Below, in pieces: positions 39,237 to 50,465 of a stretch of 64,000 nt of DNA. Source of the stretch: Martelella alba (GTDB lineage Bacteria > Pseudomonadota > Gammaproteobacteria > Enterobacterales > Enterobacteriaceae); contig NZ_SZPQ01000001.1 in the NCBI RefSeq assembly GCF_005217455.1, positions 62,001 through 126,000 of the forward strand. The letters run 5' to 3'. The notes beneath the pieces were generated by a model, which worked only from the letters and a program-made list of their open reading frames with translations, was not told the origin of the DNA and did not search any database. Position 1 is the first letter of the stretch, and each line of letters starts with the position of its first letter. The translations under genes and the position numbers were made by a program.

Positions 39237-40973
39237 TTGCCAAAAAATCGCCTTGTCTGCCTGCTTTGTGTGTTAGCGGTAACACCCTGGTCCCATGCCG
39301 CCAATGTCCGGTTGCAGGTTGAGGGACTAAAGGGGGAACTGCAACGCAATGTCCGGGCGCGGCTGTCCACCATAGGCGCGGACGAAGTCACGGCCGACGC
39401 GCGGTTTCAAACGCGGGTTGACGGCGTCATCCGCGAAGGGCTGCGCGCGCTGGGCTATTATGAGCCGCAAATCGTTTTCACCTTCCGTCCGGCGGAACAC
39501 GGGGGGCGGGATGTGCTATTGGCGAAAGTCACCCCCGGGCAGCCGGTCAAAATCGCCGGTACCGATATCCTTCTGCGCGGCGGCGCCAGCCGCGATGCCG
39601 CATATGGGCGGTTGGTCCGCCGCAGCCGTCCGGCGGTCGGCACCGTTCTCAATCATGGCGATTATACCGCATTCATCGATGGCTTGACGGGGCTGGCCGT
39701 GCGCAACGGGTATTTTGACGCCCGGTTTCTTAAACGGCAACTGGCGGTGTCGCCCAGCCGGCATCAGGCGTTCTGGAATGTCGATTTCGACAGCGGCCCC
39801 CGTTACCGTTTCGGCGAGATTCACTTTCAGGGTTCGCAAATCAGACCGGACCTGTTGGCCAACATCCCCTCCATAAAACCCGGGGATCCTTACGACGCCA
39901 CCGATCTGGCGGAACTGAACCGGCAGCTGTCCGCCACCAACTGGTTCAACTCCGTGGTGGTCTCGCCGGATTTCGCCAGCGGCAAGGTCAGTAAAACGCT
40001 ACCGCTGGACGTCGTGGTCACGCCGCGCAGCCGCAATATTATTGAAACCGGCGGCGGATTCGCCTCGGATATCGGGCCGCGGGTCAGGACCACCTGGAAT
40101 CGTCCCTGGCTAAATGCCAGCGGTCATAGCCTGCAAACCGGCGTAAGCCTGTCGGCGCCGGAACAAGACCTCGACCTGAGTTATAAAATCCCGGTGTACC
40201 GAAGCCCGTTGGAACAATATTACCTGGTCCAGGGCGGATTCAAGCGGCAGAATTTGAATGACACGAATGCCGATTCCACCACATTGAATGTGGCGCGTTT
40301 CTGGAATTTCTCCAGCGGCTGGCAACGGTCGGTCAATTTGCGCTGGAGTCTTGACCATTTTACCCAGGGCACGGTAACCGACACCACCATGCTGATCTAC
40401 CCTGGATTCACCGTCAACCGAACCCGGCAGCGGGGCGGCACCATGCCCACCTGGGGCGACAGCCAGCGATATTCCGTCGATGTCTCGAGTACCGCCTGGG
40501 GCTCGGATGTGAATTTTTACATCCTCCAGGCGCAAAACGTCTGGGTTCGCACATTGGCGCGCCGGCATCGGTTCGTGGCCCGCTACAATCTGGGCTGGAT
40601 CGAAACCAGCGACTTCGAGCGGGTTCCCCCTTCGCTGCGCTTTTTCGCCGGCGGCGATCGCAGCATCCGCGGCTATCGTTTTCAGTCCATCTCGCCGCGG
40701 GACGACGACGGCAAGCTGACCGGCGCCTCCAAACTGGCGACCGGCTCGCTGGAGTACCAATACAACGTGACCGGCCGGTGGTGGGGCGCGGCATTCGTCG
40801 ATACCGGCCAGGCGGTCAATGATATCCGCCATACGCATTTGAAAACCGGCGCCGGGGTGGGCGTGCGGTGGCAATCGCCGGTGGGGCCGATCAAACTGGA
40901 TGTGGCCGCGCCGGTGGGCGATCCGGATACCCACGGATTACAGTTTTACATAGGCCTGGGGACCGAGCTATGA
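39237..40973 (+). CDS. tamA: TamA, Omp85-family outer-membrane assembly component
   Basis: The outer-membrane part of the TAM complex, with three POTRA domains (about residues 25-265) and a 16-strand Omp85 barrel. It has 578 residues from a TTG start at 39237, with a signal peptide [20 protein letters not shown] ending AHA-like before [15 protein letters not shown] stands five bases before the TTG, and E. coli TamA is 577 residues. An ATG at 39180 would add 19 residues before the signal peptide and has no ribosome site. Barrel motif [11 protein letters not shown] is present. It overlaps tamB by four bases. Confidence 0.95.
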   Translation: MPKNRLVCLLCVLAVTPWSHAANVRLQVEGLKGELQRNVRARLSTIGADEVTADARFQTRVDGVIREGLRALGYYEPQIVFTFRPAEHGGRDVLLAKVTPGQPVKIAGTDILLRGGASRDAAYGRLVRRSRPAVGTVLNHGDYTAFIDGLTGLAVRNGYFDARFLKRQLAVSPSRHQAFWNVDFDSGPRYRFGEIHFQGSQIRPDLLANIPSIKPGDPYDATDLAELNRQLSATNWFNSVVVSPDFASGKVSKTLPLDVVVTPRSRNIIETGGGFASDIGPRVRTTWNRPWLNASGHSLQTGVSLSAPEQDLDLSYKIPVYRSPLEQYYLVQGGFKRQNLNDTNADSTTLNVARFWNFSSGWQRSVNLRWSLDHFTQGTVTDTTMLIYPGFTVNRTRQRGGTMPTWGDSQRYSVDVSSTAWGSDVNFYILQAQNVWVRTLARRHRFVARYNLGWIETSDFERVPPSLRFFAGGDRSIRGYRFQSISPRDDDGKLTGASKLATGSLEYQYNVTGRWWGAAFVDTGQAVNDIRHTHLKTGAGVGVRWQSPVGPIKLDVAAPVGDPDTHGLQFYIGLGTEL

Positions 40974-43900
40974 GCCTGGCGAGAAAAATCGGCTTGGGCG
41001 CGGCGGCTTTGCTGTTGGTGCTGTTGTGCGCCGTGGCGCTGTTGCTCGGTACCGCCCGCGGCCTGCATCTCTTGCTGACCGGCGCGGCTCGCTGGGTGCC
41101 GGGGTTGGAAATCGGCCAGGTTGACGGCGGCTGGCGGGATTTAACGATCCGGCGCCTGCGTTACCGTATGCCGGGAGTGACGGTCGGGGTAGCGCGTTTT
41201 CACCTGGCGCTGGATCCGTCGTGCCTTCGTCATAGCCAGCTGTGTTTAAATGATTTTTCACTGGATCAGGTGGATGTGCGGGTCACCACCGGCGAATTAC
41301 CGCCGGCGGCGGAGAGCCGGACCCCCGCCCAGGAGACGGGCGGCCTTATCAGCACGCCGTACCCGCTGATTTTGCGCCATCTGGCGATAAATGGCGTACA
41401 GGTGCGTATCGACGATACGCAGGTCGCGCTTGGCAGCCTGCAAAGCGGAATGGCGTTTCGCGGCAATACCCTGACCCTGACGCCGACCCGCATCCGCAAT
41501 CTGCTCGTCGCGTTGCCGAAGACCGCCGCGGCGGCGACCGAACAGGCCGTTGCCGCGGCGCGGGATACCCATCCGCCGTCGGATGCGCCGCCGCCATCCC
41601 TCCAACAAACCCTGCAAGCCTTTTTCGCCAAACCCCTTCTGCCGGCGCTGCCGGAAACGGTATTACCGCTTAACCTGCGGCTGACCGATTTGACGGGCGA
41701 AAACTGGCGACTGACCGGCGATACCGATTTACAACTGAACAGTTTCGCTTTACAGGCCGAGGCGAACGACGGGCAAGTCGTTTTGCGGCGATTGCGCGTC
41801 GACGCGCCGCAAGGACTGCTCAACGCCAGCGGCCAGGCCAGGTTGAGCGGACAATGGCCGCTGACGCTGACGTTGAATACCGCCGTGCGAATGGCTCCGT
41901 TCGCAGGGGAAAAGATCAAATTGAACCTGGATGGCGCTCTGCGGGATCAACTGGCCGTCGCGGTGAACCTTTCCGGTCCGGTCAAAACGCGGCTGAACCT
42001 ACGCACACGTTTGGCGGAGCCGGGGCTGCCGCTCGCCCTGACCGTGGAAAGTCCCGGTCTGCAATGGCCGACGACCGGCCAGCCGGAGTACCAGGCCCGC
42101 GATTTGGCGTTGCGGCTGGACGGCAAAGCGACGGATTACAGGTTGGATATCCGCGCCTCCCTGAGCGGCGAAGGGTTGCCGTCGGCGGAAGTCACCTTGC
42201 AAGGCAAGGGCGATACCGGGCAATTCACCCTGTCCTTGCTTCGTATCGCGGCCCTGCAGGGGCATGCGGATCTGACGGCGCTGGTGGACTGGCGCAAAGC
42301 GGTTAGCTGGCGCAGTCAACTGGTGCTTAGCGGTATCGATACTTCCCGGCAATGGCCGGAATGGCCGGCCCGGCTGGCGGGCAAGCTGGCGATGACCGGT
42401 AGCCTGTACGGCGGCAATTGGCAATTGCGCATACCGGAACTGGCGCTGGACGGCGTCGTCCGGCAAAACGCCGTCAGTGTCCGCGGCTCTCTCGCCGGCA
42501 ATGCCGCCGGGCAATGGGAGGTTGACGCGCTCCGGCTGGCGTTGGGGCGCAATAACCTGACGGTCAACGGGAAGATAAACGACCAATTGGCGCTGGACGC
42601 CGTTATCGACGCCCCTAACCTGAATGGCGCGCTCCCCGGACTGGCCGGTACCATTCGGGGCGCCCTCAAAGCGCGCGGTAGCCGGAACGCGCCGCAAATC
42701 ACGGCCGACCTGGCCGCGTCCGGTCTGCGTTGGCAAGCCCTGACCGTCCGGCGTGTCGCGCTTAACGGCAATGTGCGGTCAAGTGATAAGGTGGGCGGCG
42801 ATCTACGGCTGGAAGTGGATGACCTGCGGCGTGACGCCATGACCGTCAGCCGCCTGACCCTGGCGCTGACCGGCGACGAACAGGCGCATCGGCTGCAACT
42901 TAATATCCGGGGCGAACCGGTATCGGGCCATCTGACGTTACAAGGCGGCTATGATCGCGCGCAGCAGCGCTGGCGCGGCAGCCTGAGCCAAACCCGGTTC
43001 GCCACGCCGGTGGGCGAATGGCTGTTGACCCGTCCCATGACCATTGATTACCAGCAACAGGCGCAGACGGTCATAATCGGCCCCCATTGCTGGCAAAACC
43101 CCAATGCCCGTCTTTGCGTCCCGGCCGATATCCGGCTTGGGGCGAGCGGACAGGCGGCGGTGCGGCTTGAACGTTTTGATTTGGCGATGCTTAAACCGCT
43201 TCTGCCGCCCGATACGGCCCTCAGCGGGACGTTCAGCGGCGACGCCAATCTGAGCTGGCAGCCGGGCGGCGCTCTCCCTCAGGGCAAAATTGTTCTGACC
43301 GGCTCCGGAATCAAAGCGCGACAGACGCTGCAAGGCGGCGTCCTGCCGGTGGACTTTGACCGCTTCACGGTTTCAGCCGGCCTGGAGCATGACCGGGCCA
43401 CGCTTGATTGGCAAATCGGCATTGCCGGCAACGGGCGTTTCAACGGGCGGGTTCAAGTCGCCGATCCCCGCAATGTCCGCCGTTTAGGCGGGGAGGTCAC
43501 CATTGAAAACCTGTCGTTGGCCCTGCTCAACCCCGTGTTGTCCCGCGAAGAACATGCCGCCGGACAGGTCAACGCCTCGCTGCGCCTCGGCGGCACCGGC
43601 GCCCGGCCGTTGCTCTATGGTCGTTTGGCGCTGGAGCGGGCATGGGTTCGCGCCAACTGGATGCCGTTTGCCATGAGTGAAAGCCAACTGGTCATGAACT
43701 TCAACGGCAGCGGTTCCACCCTGCAAGGCGTGGTTCACACCACCAGCGGTCAGCTTAACCTGAGCGGCGACGCGGATTGGAGCCGTCTCGACGATTGGCG
43801 CGCCCGGATCGCCGCACAAGGTAGCCGGGTCAGGATCACGTTGCCGCCGATGGTCCGGCTGGATGCCTCGCCGAACATTACCCTGGAAGCGTCGCCGCAA

Positions 43901-44752
43901 ATGCTGACCCTTAACGGCAATGTCGACATTCCCTGGGCGCGTATCACAGTACAGGAACTGCCGCCCAGCGCGGTGGCCGTCTCCCCCGACGAAGTGATCC
44001 TGGACGAGAATCTTCAGCCGGTCAGCGAACCCGGCACGGCGATGGTTATCAACAGCAACCTGAAAATCCATGTGGGCAATGATGTCCGGTTGGACGCTTT
44101 TGGCCTCAAGGCGCGGCTAGGCGGCGACCTGAATGTCGTCCAGGATAAGGAGGGGCTTGGGCTGCACGGACAAATCAATATTCCCTACGGCCGTTTCAGG
44201 GCTTATGGCCAGGATCTGATCATTCGTCGCGGCCAATTGATCTTCGCCGGTTCGCCTTCCCAACCGCTATTGAATATCGAGGCCATTCGCAACCCGGATT
44301 CCACCGCCGATGGCGTCACCGCGGGGGTCCGGGTGACCGGCATGGCCGATCAGCCAAAAGTGGAAGTGTTCAGTGATCCGGTCAAATCGCAGCAGGAAGC
44401 GCTGTCTTACCTTTTGCGCGGCCAAGGGCTGGATACTCCTGGCGCCGACAGTAGTATGATGACATCGATGTTGATCGGTATGGGGGTTGCGCAAAGCGGT
44501 CGACTTGTGGGTAAAATCGGCGCGGCCTTCGGCGTGAGCAATCTGACGCTGGATACCCAGGGGGTCGGCGACGAATCCCAGGTGGTGGTGAGCGGCAACG
44601 TCACCCGTGATCTTCAGGTCAAATACGGTGTGGGTATTTACGATTCATTGGCAACGCTAACGCTACGTTACCGTTTAATGCCGCGACTTTACCTGGAAGC
44701 GGTGTCTGGTCTTAATCAGGCGCTGGATTTGCTTTATCAGTTCGAGTTTTAA
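40970..44752 (+). CDS. tamB: TamB, inner-membrane anchored AsmA-like bridge protein
   Basis: Partner of TamA, a long periplasm-spanning beta-taco protein implicated in outer-membrane protein assembly and phospholipid transport. It has 1260 residues. The N-terminal membrane anchor reads [18 protein letters not shown]; a very long beta-rich stretch follows, and the C-terminal TamB (DUF490) domain contains [20 protein letters not shown] and [13 protein letters not shown]. It ends [13 protein letters not shown] as in E. coli. The ATG is inside the tamA stop (ATGA), and ytfP starts two bases after its end. Confidence 0.96.
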   Translation: MSLARKIGLGAAALLLVLLCAVALLLGTARGLHLLLTGAARWVPGLEIGQVDGGWRDLTIRRLRYRMPGVTVGVARFHLALDPSCLRHSQLCLNDFSLDQVDVRVTTGELPPAAESRTPAQETGGLISTPYPLILRHLAINGVQVRIDDTQVALGSLQSGMAFRGNTLTLTPTRIRNLLVALPKTAAAATEQAVAAARDTHPPSDAPPPSLQQTLQAFFAKPLLPALPETVLPLNLRLTDLTGENWRLTGDTDLQLNSFALQAEANDGQVVLRRLRVDAPQGLLNASGQARLSGQWPLTLTLNTAVRMAPFAGEKIKLNLDGALRDQLAVAVNLSGPVKTRLNLRTRLAEPGLPLALTVESPGLQWPTTGQPEYQARDLALRLDGKATDYRLDIRASLSGEGLPSAEVTLQGKGDTGQFTLSLLRIAALQGHADLTALVDWRKAVSWRSQLVLSGIDTSRQWPEWPARLAGKLAMTGSLYGGNWQLRIPELALDGVVRQNAVSVRGSLAGNAAGQWEVDALRLALGRNNLTVNGKINDQLALDAVIDAPNLNGALPGLAGTIRGALKARGSRNAPQITADLAASGLRWQALTVRRVALNGNVRSSDKVGGDLRLEVDDLRRDAMTVSRLTLALTGDEQAHRLQLNIRGEPVSGHLTLQGGYDRAQQRWRGSLSQTRFATPVGEWLLTRPMTIDYQQQAQTVIIGPHCWQNPNARLCVPADIRLGASGQAAVRLERFDLAMLKPLLPPDTALSGTFSGDANLSWQPGGALPQGKIVLTGSGIKARQTLQGGVLPVDFDRFTVSAGLEHDRATLDWQIGIAGNGRFNGRVQVADPRNVRRLGGEVTIENLSLALLNPVLSREEHAAGQVNASLRLGGTGARPLLYGRLALERAWVRANWMPFAMSESQLVMNFNGSGSTLQGVVHTTSGQLNLSGDADWSRLDDWRARIAAQGSRVRITLPPMVRLDASPNITLEASPQMLTLNGNVDIPWARITVQELPPSAVAVSPDEVILDENLQPVSEPGTAMVINSNLKIHVGNDVRLDAFGLKARLGGDLNVVQDKEGLGLHGQINIPYGRFRAYGQDLIIRRGQLIFAGSPSQPLLNIEAIRNPDSTADGVTAGVRVTGMADQPKVEVFSDPVKSQQEALSYLLRGQGLDTPGADSSMMTSMLIGMGVAQSGRLVGKIGAAFGVSNLTLDTQGVGDESQVVVSGNVTRDLQVKYGVGIYDSLATLTLRYRLMPRLYLEAVSGLNQALDLLYQFEF

Positions 44753-44754
44753 CG

Positions 44755-45102
44755 ATGCGAATAATTGTTTACGGCAGTCTGCGACGCAATCAGGGCAACA
44801 GCCACTGGATGACCAATGGCCAATGGTTGGGCGACCATGTGATATCAGGCTACGAATTATATGATCTCGGCCATTATCCGGCGGTGGTGGCTGGCGAGGG
44901 GACGGTCTATTGCGAAGTTTACCGCATTGACTCCACCACCTTGGCCGAACTGGATGCGCTGCGCACCAAAAGCGGCGAATATAAACGCGCTTTGGTCGAT
45001 ACGCCTTATGGCAGCGCCTGGATGTATGTTTATCAACGCCCGGTCAAGGGATTGCGGCAACTCAAGGGCGGCGATTGGGTAAAACGCTCCGACGAGCCTT
45101 AG
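44755..45102 (+). CDS. ytfP: gamma-glutamylcyclotransferase-like protein YtfP
   Basis: A 115-residue GGCT/BtrG-fold protein beginning MRIIVYGSLRRNQGNSHWM, with the substrate-loop motif VYGSLR and the family acidic residue in LAELDALRTKSGEYKR. It follows tamB directly, as in E. coli. The substrate is unknown. Confidence 0.93.
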   Translation: MRIIVYGSLRRNQGNSHWMTNGQWLGDHVISGYELYDLGHYPAVVAGEGTVYCEVYRIDSTTLAELDALRTKSGEYKRALVDTPYGSAWMYVYQRPVKGLRQLKGGDWVKRSDEP

Positions 45103-45128
45103 CTCGCCGGAGGCGGCGAAAGGGGGGA

Positions 45129-45659
45129 TTATTTATTTTTGGCGCGCTCGAAGGAAGCGATGATTTCCGCCTTGGCGGCTTCGGCGTTGTCCCATCCTTC
45201 CACTTTCACCCATTTGCCCTTTTCCAGGTCTTTGTAGTTTTCAAAGAAATGGGCGATTTGCGCCCGCAGCAGCTCCGACAAATCGTCGACGTCCCGGATA
45301 TGATCGTATTCTTTGGTCATTTTGGTGTGCGGTACGGCGACGACTTTGGCGTCTTCACCGGATTCGTCGGTCATTTTCAGCACGCCCACCGGACGGCAAC
45401 GAATGACCGAACCCGGTTGCAGCGGATAGGGGGTCGGCACCAGCACGTCCACCGGGTCGCCATCCAGCGACAGCGTGTGATTGATGTAGCCGTAATTGCA
45501 GGGATAGAACATGGCGGTGGACATGAAACGATCGACGAACAGCGCACCGGTTTCCTTATCAACTTCATACTTGATGGGGGATGCATTGGCCGGGATTTCA
45601 ATGACCACGAAAATATCTTCGGGAAGATCTTTACCCGCCGGTACTTGAATCAAACTCAT
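45129..45659 (-). CDS. ppa: inorganic pyrophosphatase
   Basis: Hydrolyses pyrophosphate released by biosynthesis. A family I enzyme of 176 residues, equal to E. coli. It has the metal-site motif [19 protein letters not shown], with [20 protein letters not shown] and [20 protein letters not shown] is seven bases before the ATG; the open frame begins six codons upstream at 45677. Confidence 0.98.
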   Translation of the reverse strand: MSLIQVPAGKDLPEDIFVVIEIPANASPIKYEVDKETGALFVDRFMSTAMFYPCNYGYINHTLSLDGDPVDVLVPTPYPLQPGSVIRCRPVGVLKMTDESGEDAKVVAVPHTKMTKEYDHIRDVDDLSELLRAQIAHFFENYKDLEKGKWVKVEGWDNAEAAKAEIIASFERAKNK

Positions 45660-45782
45660 GTCGGTTTCCTTAAACACGTCGAAATGTGATGTGGCGGCTA
45701 TTATAACTGAAATTGCGGTATATCACGATTGTTTGCGCCGGCCTCTTCCGCCCCTGCTTTTTTGCCCGTATCGTTCGGATCA

Positions 45783-45798
45783 TGTGATGGAAATCACA
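45783..45798. promoter_or_regulatory. CRP-cAMP binding site
   Basis: TGTGATGGAAATCACA fits the perfect TGTGA-N6-TCACA CRP consensus. It is centred about 67 bases upstream of the predicted sigma-28 start for the chemoreceptor and about 130 bases upstream of ppa, so it could serve either. Confidence 0.75.
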
Positions 45799-45824
45799 TA
45801 ACTCATTAAAATTACGCGAATTGT

Positions 45825-45851
45825 TAAAGCATCATACTGCCGGACCGATAA
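45825..45851 (+). promoter_or_regulatory. sigma-28 (FliA) promoter of the chemoreceptor gene
   Basis: TAAAGCAT, an 11-base spacer and ACCGATAA match the FliA consensus TAAAGTTT-N11-GCCGATAA at 13 of 16 positions. It lies 75 bases before the chosen start of the methyl-accepting chemotaxis gene. Confidence 0.75.
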
Positions 45852-45925
45852 CCGATACAGGGCGAAGAACCCCACTTCGTTCGGGCGAATTTTTGCAAGG
45901 ATCTTCTGAATTGCAGAGGCAGCGT

Positions 45926-47530
45926 ATGTTAAAAAATATCACCGTAAAGGCGGGGCTTTTCGCCTGGATGGGACTGGTTGCAATAATTATCTTTATTATC
46001 AGTGGCATGAGTGTCCACTCTATTCGGCAAAGCGTAAATTCCCTACACAAAGTCAATCAAATACAAGGGGTTGAACTGGGATACCTCAATCGCGCTTACA
46101 ATGCCTCGCTGAGGGCGCGCACCGAGGCTTCTCTGGCAGTGAGAAAATATGAAACCGGGCTGACCGACGAAGGAAAAGCGGCGACAGTCCAAGCCGCCGC
46201 GCTGGCGCAAAAGGCCGATGAATCCATGAATGCCTTTTTGGCGGTCGGCACACTGACCCCCCAAGGGGCTGAACGCGCCCGGCAGATGCGGGATGCGTAT
46301 CGGCGTTACGACCATCAGGGCCTTAAACCGGTATTGGCGGCGCTGAACGACGCCAATACCGCCGCATACTTTCATCTGCTCGAAACCACGCTGACACCGC
46401 TTAGCAACGAAATGGATAGCCAATTGGACAAGTTTCAGCAGTTGGCGTTGCAAACCGGACAGGACATCCAGAAAACGGCGGAACGCGCCGCCCGGCTACA
46501 GCAGATCCTGATCCTGGCGGCCTGCGCGGTGACGTTGGCGCTCGGCCTGGTGGCCTGGCTGGCGGTGCGGCGTTTTGTGTTACGTCCGCTGGATGGCGCC
46601 ATTGAACATCTCGAACAGATAGCCGCCGGCGATCTTTACCATCCCATCAGCGCGGGACGCAATAATGAGTTGGGGCGGTTGAGCCGGGCCATGTTGCAAA
46701 TGCAGGATGCGTTGGCCGGCGCGGTGAGCGAGGTGCGCGAAGCCGGTTCGCAAATCGATATCGGCACCCGGGAACTGTCGGCGGGCAATACCGACTTATC
46801 CCGGCGAACGGAAGCTTCCGCCGCCGCGCTGGAAGAAACCGCCGCCAGCATGGAGCAATTAACCCAAACCGTTAAACTCAATGCCGAACACGCCCGCAAG
46901 GCCCACGAGCTGGCGAAAGAGGTATCAGATATCGCCGATAAGGGCAGCGAGGCGGTATGTTATATGATTGAGAAAATGCAAGCCATATCCGCCAGTTCCA
47001 GCCGAATCGCCGATATTCTGGGCGTGATTGACGGTATTGCCTTTCAGACCAATATCCTGGCGTTAAACGCGGCGGTGGAAGCGGCGCGGGCCGGCGAACA
47101 GGGGCGGGGTTTCGCTGTGGTCGCCGGCGAGGTACGCAGTCTGGCGCACCGTTGCGCGCAAGCGGCCAAAGAAATTAAGGCGCTTATCCAGGAATCCCAG
47201 GGAAGGGTGGGCGAGGGGTCGGAAATGGCGCAAACCGCTGGCGAAACCATGGATGAAATCTCCGAAGAAGTCATGCGGGTAACCCGTTTGATGCGCGAAA
47301 TATCCAACGCCACCGATGAGCAAAGCCGTGGTATAGAACAGGTTAGCCTGGCGGTATCCCAGATGGACGCCATGGCGCAACAAAACGCCTCGCTGGTGGA
47401 AGAGTCCAGCGCCGCCACTGAGTCGTTGCAATCGCAATCCCGGCAACTGACTCACAGTATGGCGTTGTTTCATTTGGAAGAAAACGTCGAGGAAGCGGAA
47501 ATCGTCGAAATCGAGGAAGCGGCGGCCTGA
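45926..47530 (+). CDS. methyl-accepting chemotaxis protein with four-helix-bundle sensor
   Basis: A 534-residue chemoreceptor. From the ATG at 45926 (GAGG six bases upstream) it has TM1 (AGLFAWMGLVAIIIFIISG), a periplasmic four-helix-bundle (Tar/Tsr-type) sensor to about residue 190 and TM2 (ILILAACAVTLALGLVAWLA). A HAMP domain (RRFVLRPLDGAIEHLEQIAAG) and the signalling domain follow, with the conserved tip GIAFQTNILALNAAVEAARA. The C-terminus ends in an acidic EIVEIEEAAA and lacks the CheR/CheB-tethering NWETF pentapeptide of Tar/Tsr. The ligand cannot be told. The frame is open to 45821 without support. No other chemotaxis gene is in the window. Confidence 0.93.
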   Translation: MLKNITVKAGLFAWMGLVAIIIFIISGMSVHSIRQSVNSLHKVNQIQGVELGYLNRAYNASLRARTEASLAVRKYETGLTDEGKAATVQAAALAQKADESMNAFLAVGTLTPQGAERARQMRDAYRRYDHQGLKPVLAALNDANTAAYFHLLETTLTPLSNEMDSQLDKFQQLALQTGQDIQKTAERAARLQQILILAACAVTLALGLVAWLAVRRFVLRPLDGAIEHLEQIAAGDLYHPISAGRNNELGRLSRAMLQMQDALAGAVSEVREAGSQIDIGTRELSAGNTDLSRRTEASAAALEETAASMEQLTQTVKLNAEHARKAHELAKEVSDIADKGSEAVCYMIEKMQAISASSSRIADILGVIDGIAFQTNILALNAAVEAARAGEQGRGFAVVAGEVRSLAHRCAQAAKEIKALIQESQGRVGEGSEMAQTAGETMDEISEEVMRVTRLMREISNATDEQSRGIEQVSLAVSQMDAMAQQNASLVEESSAATESLQSQSRQLTHSMALFHLEENVEEAEIVEIEEAAA

Positions 47531-47572
47531 TCACGTTCCGGCCGGTTTGACGCAAGAGCCGGCTAAACAGCC

Positions 47573-47610
47573 TAAAAACAACGCCCCGGAGGGAACCCAC
47601 TCCGGGGCGT
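47573..47610 (-). terminator. terminator after fbp (minus strand)
   Basis: ACGCCCCGGAG-GGAACCCA-CTCCGGGGCGT is a perfect 11-base-pair stem. On the minus strand it is followed by TGTTTTTAGG, so it mainly ends fbp. The converging chemoreceptor transcript would meet the same hairpin with only a short T run. Confidence 0.75.
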
Positions 47611-47632
47611 TCCATATCAGGCCGCGGACGGA

Positions 47633-48637
47633 TTATTCGTCAGGATAATCGCGCATAAAACGTTCCGCGTCTTCCACCATGGATTGCGTACCGACAAAGA
47701 AGGGGCTGCGCTGATGGATGCTCTCGGGCATGATATCCAAAATCCGGTTTTTGCCATTGCTCGCTTTGCCGCCGGCCTGCTCGGCCAGAAACGCCATCGG
47801 ATTGCATTCGTACAGCAGGCGCAGCTTGCCTTTCGGGTGGGTCGCGGTGCTGGGATAGATGTAAATGCCGCCTTTGATCAAATTGCGGTGGAAATCCGAC
47901 ACCAGCGAACCGATGTAGCGCGACGTGTAAGGCCGATGGGTGGCTTCGTCCATTTCCTGGCAGTACTTGATGTATTTTTTCACCCCATTGGGGAACTTGA
48001 TGTAATTTCCTTCGTTGATGGAGTACATATTGCCGCTTGGCGGGAAATGGACGCTTTCATGGGATAGGCAGAAGACCCCGATGGACGGATCGTAGGTGAA
48101 GGCATGCACACCGCAGCCGGTGGTATAAATGAGCATGGTGGACGAGCCGTACACCACATAACCCGCCGCCACCTGCTTACTGCCCGGTTGAAGAAAATCC
48201 GCCTCGGTAATCGGCGTGCCCACCGGCGAAATCCGACGGTAAATGGAAAAAATGGTACCGACCGAAACGTTGACGTCGATATTGGAAGATCCGTCCAGCG
48301 GGTCCATCAATACCACGTATTTACCGCTTGACGAGCGGCCGCCGTCGAAAATGACCAGTTCGTCCTCTTCCTCTGAGGCGATACCCGCCACTTGCCCGCG
48401 GGCCTTCAGCGCCGCTTTAAGCTTTTCATTGGCGAACAGATCGAGTTTCATCTGGACTTCGCCCTGCACATTGTTGGCGCCACTGGTACCCAGTATGTCC
48501 ACCAATCCCGCAGTATTGATGTCGCGATGAATGATTTTCGCTCCCAATTTAATCGCGGAAAGCAGTGAAGTCAGTTCACCGGTGGCATGCGGAAACTCAT
48601 GCTGCTTTTCAACAATAAATTCGCCTAACGTTTTCAT
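47633..48637 (-). CDS. fbp: fructose-1,6-bisphosphatase class I
   Basis: Dephosphorylates fructose 1,6-bisphosphate in gluconeogenesis. It has 334 residues starting [20 protein letters not shown]. Metal and substrate motifs are [31 protein letters not shown] and [25 protein letters not shown] lies seven bases before the ATG at 48637; the frame opens six codons earlier. It is divergent from mpl. Confidence 0.98.
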   Translation of the reverse strand: MKTLGEFIVEKQHEFPHATGELTSLLSAIKLGAKIIHRDINTAGLVDILGTSGANNVQGEVQMKLDLFANEKLKAALKARGQVAGIASEEEDELVIFDGGRSSSGKYVVLMDPLDGSSNIDVNVSVGTIFSIYRRISPVGTPITEADFLQPGSKQVAAGYVVYGSSTMLIYTTGCGVHAFTYDPSIGVFCLSHESVHFPPSGNMYSINEGNYIKFPNGVKKYIKYCQEMDEATHRPYTSRYIGSLVSDFHRNLIKGGIYIYPSTATHPKGKLRLLYECNPMAFLAEQAGGKASNGKNRILDIMPESIHQRSPFFVGTQSMVEDAERFMRDYPDE

Positions 48638-48821
48638 AACACTTTCCCTGACCAAAGAAGACGAGATGCCGCGGATAAAAAGCGGTATTTGTGCACTTTA
48701 CCACGACATAATTATTAACAGTTTAGCTTAAGCGAATGCAAGCACATCATTAAATCCGTTTATCACAAACGATCGCAGCGGTAGAATGGATGGCAGTACG
48801 TTGTTAAAAAATGGAAAACTT

Positions 48822-50195
48822 ATGCGCATACACATTCTCGGCATCTGCGGCACATTTATGGGCGGCCTGGCAATGCTGGCCCGTTCCCTGGGACATGAGG
48901 TGACCGGGTCCGATGATAATGTCTATCCTCCCATGAGTACACTGTTGCAGGAACAGGGCATTCAACTTATCCAGGGCTACGATCCGGCGCAACTGGAACC
49001 GGAGCCGGAACTGGTCGTTATCGGCAATGCCATGAGCCGGGGAAATCCGTGTGTGGAGGCGGTACTGGAGCGGGGAATCCGCTATGTCTCCGGCCCTCAG
49101 TGGCTGCATGACCAGGTCTTGCAGCAACGCTGGGTTATCGCCGTCGCCGGCACCCACGGCAAGACCACTACCGCCGGCATGGTGGCCTGGATCCTCGAAG
49201 AATGCGGCTATCATCCCGGCTTTGTCATCGGCGGCGTGCCCGGCAATTTCACCGTGTCGGCCCGTTTGGGAGACAGCCCGTTTTTCGTGGTGGAAGCGGA
49301 CGAATATGATTGCGCGTTCTTCGATAAGCGCTCCAAATTCCTCCACTATTGCCCGCGAACCTTGTTGCTCAATAACCTGGAATTCGATCACGCGGACATT
49401 TTCGACGATCTCAAAGCGATTCAGCGGCAATTCCATCATCTTATCCGCCTGGTGCCGGGTCAGGGCCGCATTATCCTGCCGGAAAACGATCCCCACCTAA
49501 AGCAGGTCATGGCAATGGGCTGTTGGAGCGAACAGGAGTTTATCGGCGAAGACAACGGCTGGCGCGCCAAGAAAGTCGCCGCCGACTTCAGCGTCTTTCA
49601 GGTCTTTTTACAGGGCGAGAGGGTAGGCGAGGTTCACTGGGATCTGGTGGGCGAGCATAATATGCACAACGCCCTGATGGCGATTGCCGCGGCCCGTCAT
49701 GTGGGGGTTCAGCCGGCGGATGCCTGCCGGGCCCTGGCTGGTTTTATCAATGCCCGGCGCCGTCTGGAACTGCGGGGTACCGCCAACGGCGTGAAACTCT
49801 ACGATGACTTCGCCCATCATCCCACCGCCATTTTGGCGACCCTTGCGGCGTTGCGCAGTAAAATAGGCGGCACAGCCCGTATCCTGGCGGTGCTTGAGCC
49901 TCGCTCCAACACCATGAAAATGGGATTAAGCAAAAATGAGCTCGCCCCCGCGCTGGGACGCGCCGACGAAGTCTTTCTGTTCCAGCCGCAGCATATTCCC
50001 TGGCAGGTGAGCGAAGTGGCGGAAGCCTGCGTCCAACCGGCTCACTGGAGCGCCGACGTGGATACCCTGGTGGATATGATAGTGAAAACCTCCCAGCCCG
50101 GCGATTACGTCCTGGTCATGAGCAACGGGGGATTCGGCGGCATTCATGAAAAACTGCTTAAGCAATTGAACCTCAAGGCCGGCCAGGCCGTTTGA
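48822..50195 (+). CDS. mpl: UDP-N-acetylmuramate:L-alanyl-gamma-D-glutamyl-meso-diaminopimelate ligase
   Basis: Recycles the murein tripeptide by joining it to UDP-MurNAc. It has 457 residues, the E. coli length, starting MRIHILGICGTFMGGLAMLA. The Mur-ligase ATP loop is VAGTHGKTTTAGMVAWIL, with VEADEYDCAFFDKRSKF and NNLEFDHADIFDDL, and the C-domain YDDFAHHPTAILATLAAL. The frame opens 12 codons earlier at 48786 without family support. Confidence 0.98.
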   Translation: MRIHILGICGTFMGGLAMLARSLGHEVTGSDDNVYPPMSTLLQEQGIQLIQGYDPAQLEPEPELVVIGNAMSRGNPCVEAVLERGIRYVSGPQWLHDQVLQQRWVIAVAGTHGKTTTAGMVAWILEECGYHPGFVIGGVPGNFTVSARLGDSPFFVVEADEYDCAFFDKRSKFLHYCPRTLLLNNLEFDHADIFDDLKAIQRQFHHLIRLVPGQGRIILPENDPHLKQVMAMGCWSEQEFIGEDNGWRAKKVAADFSVFQVFLQGERVGEVHWDLVGEHNMHNALMAIAAARHVGVQPADACRALAGFINARRRLELRGTANGVKLYDDFAHHPTAILATLAALRSKIGGTARILAVLEPRSNTMKMGLSKNELAPALGRADEVFLFQPQHIPWQVSEVAEACVQPAHWSADVDTLVDMIVKTSQPGDYVLVMSNGGFGGIHEKLLKQLNLKAGQAV

Positions 50196-50217
50196 TTGAC
50201 CGCGCTGTGTTATGATC

Positions 50218-50242
50218 AAAAAAAGCCTCCGCACGCGGAGGC
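50218..50242 (-). terminator. strong minus-strand terminator downstream of the DUF1471 gene
   Basis: Read on the minus strand, GCCTCCGC-GT-GCGGAGGC is followed by seven Ts. The plus strand has As on both sides, so it does not terminate mpl in the normal way. It ends a minus-strand transcript coming from 50466-50729 or starting in the 220-base gap. Confidence 0.8.
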
Positions 50243-50465
50243 AAAAATTCGTCGGATAGGACGACGAGAGAATCACTAACGAAATTTATGTCATGATAAA
50301 GACACAGACTCACTGAGGGTGTTGTATGCGCCATCCTGTAACTGGCCTCTCGGGTAAGGCGATGTACGGTATGATGGCATTGATTTACCGGGGACGCCCC
50401 CTTTCCGGCTATCGGCAACCGGCCGGCAAAGGCCGGGGCCCCGAGGTCGGGCGCTTGAACCGCCT

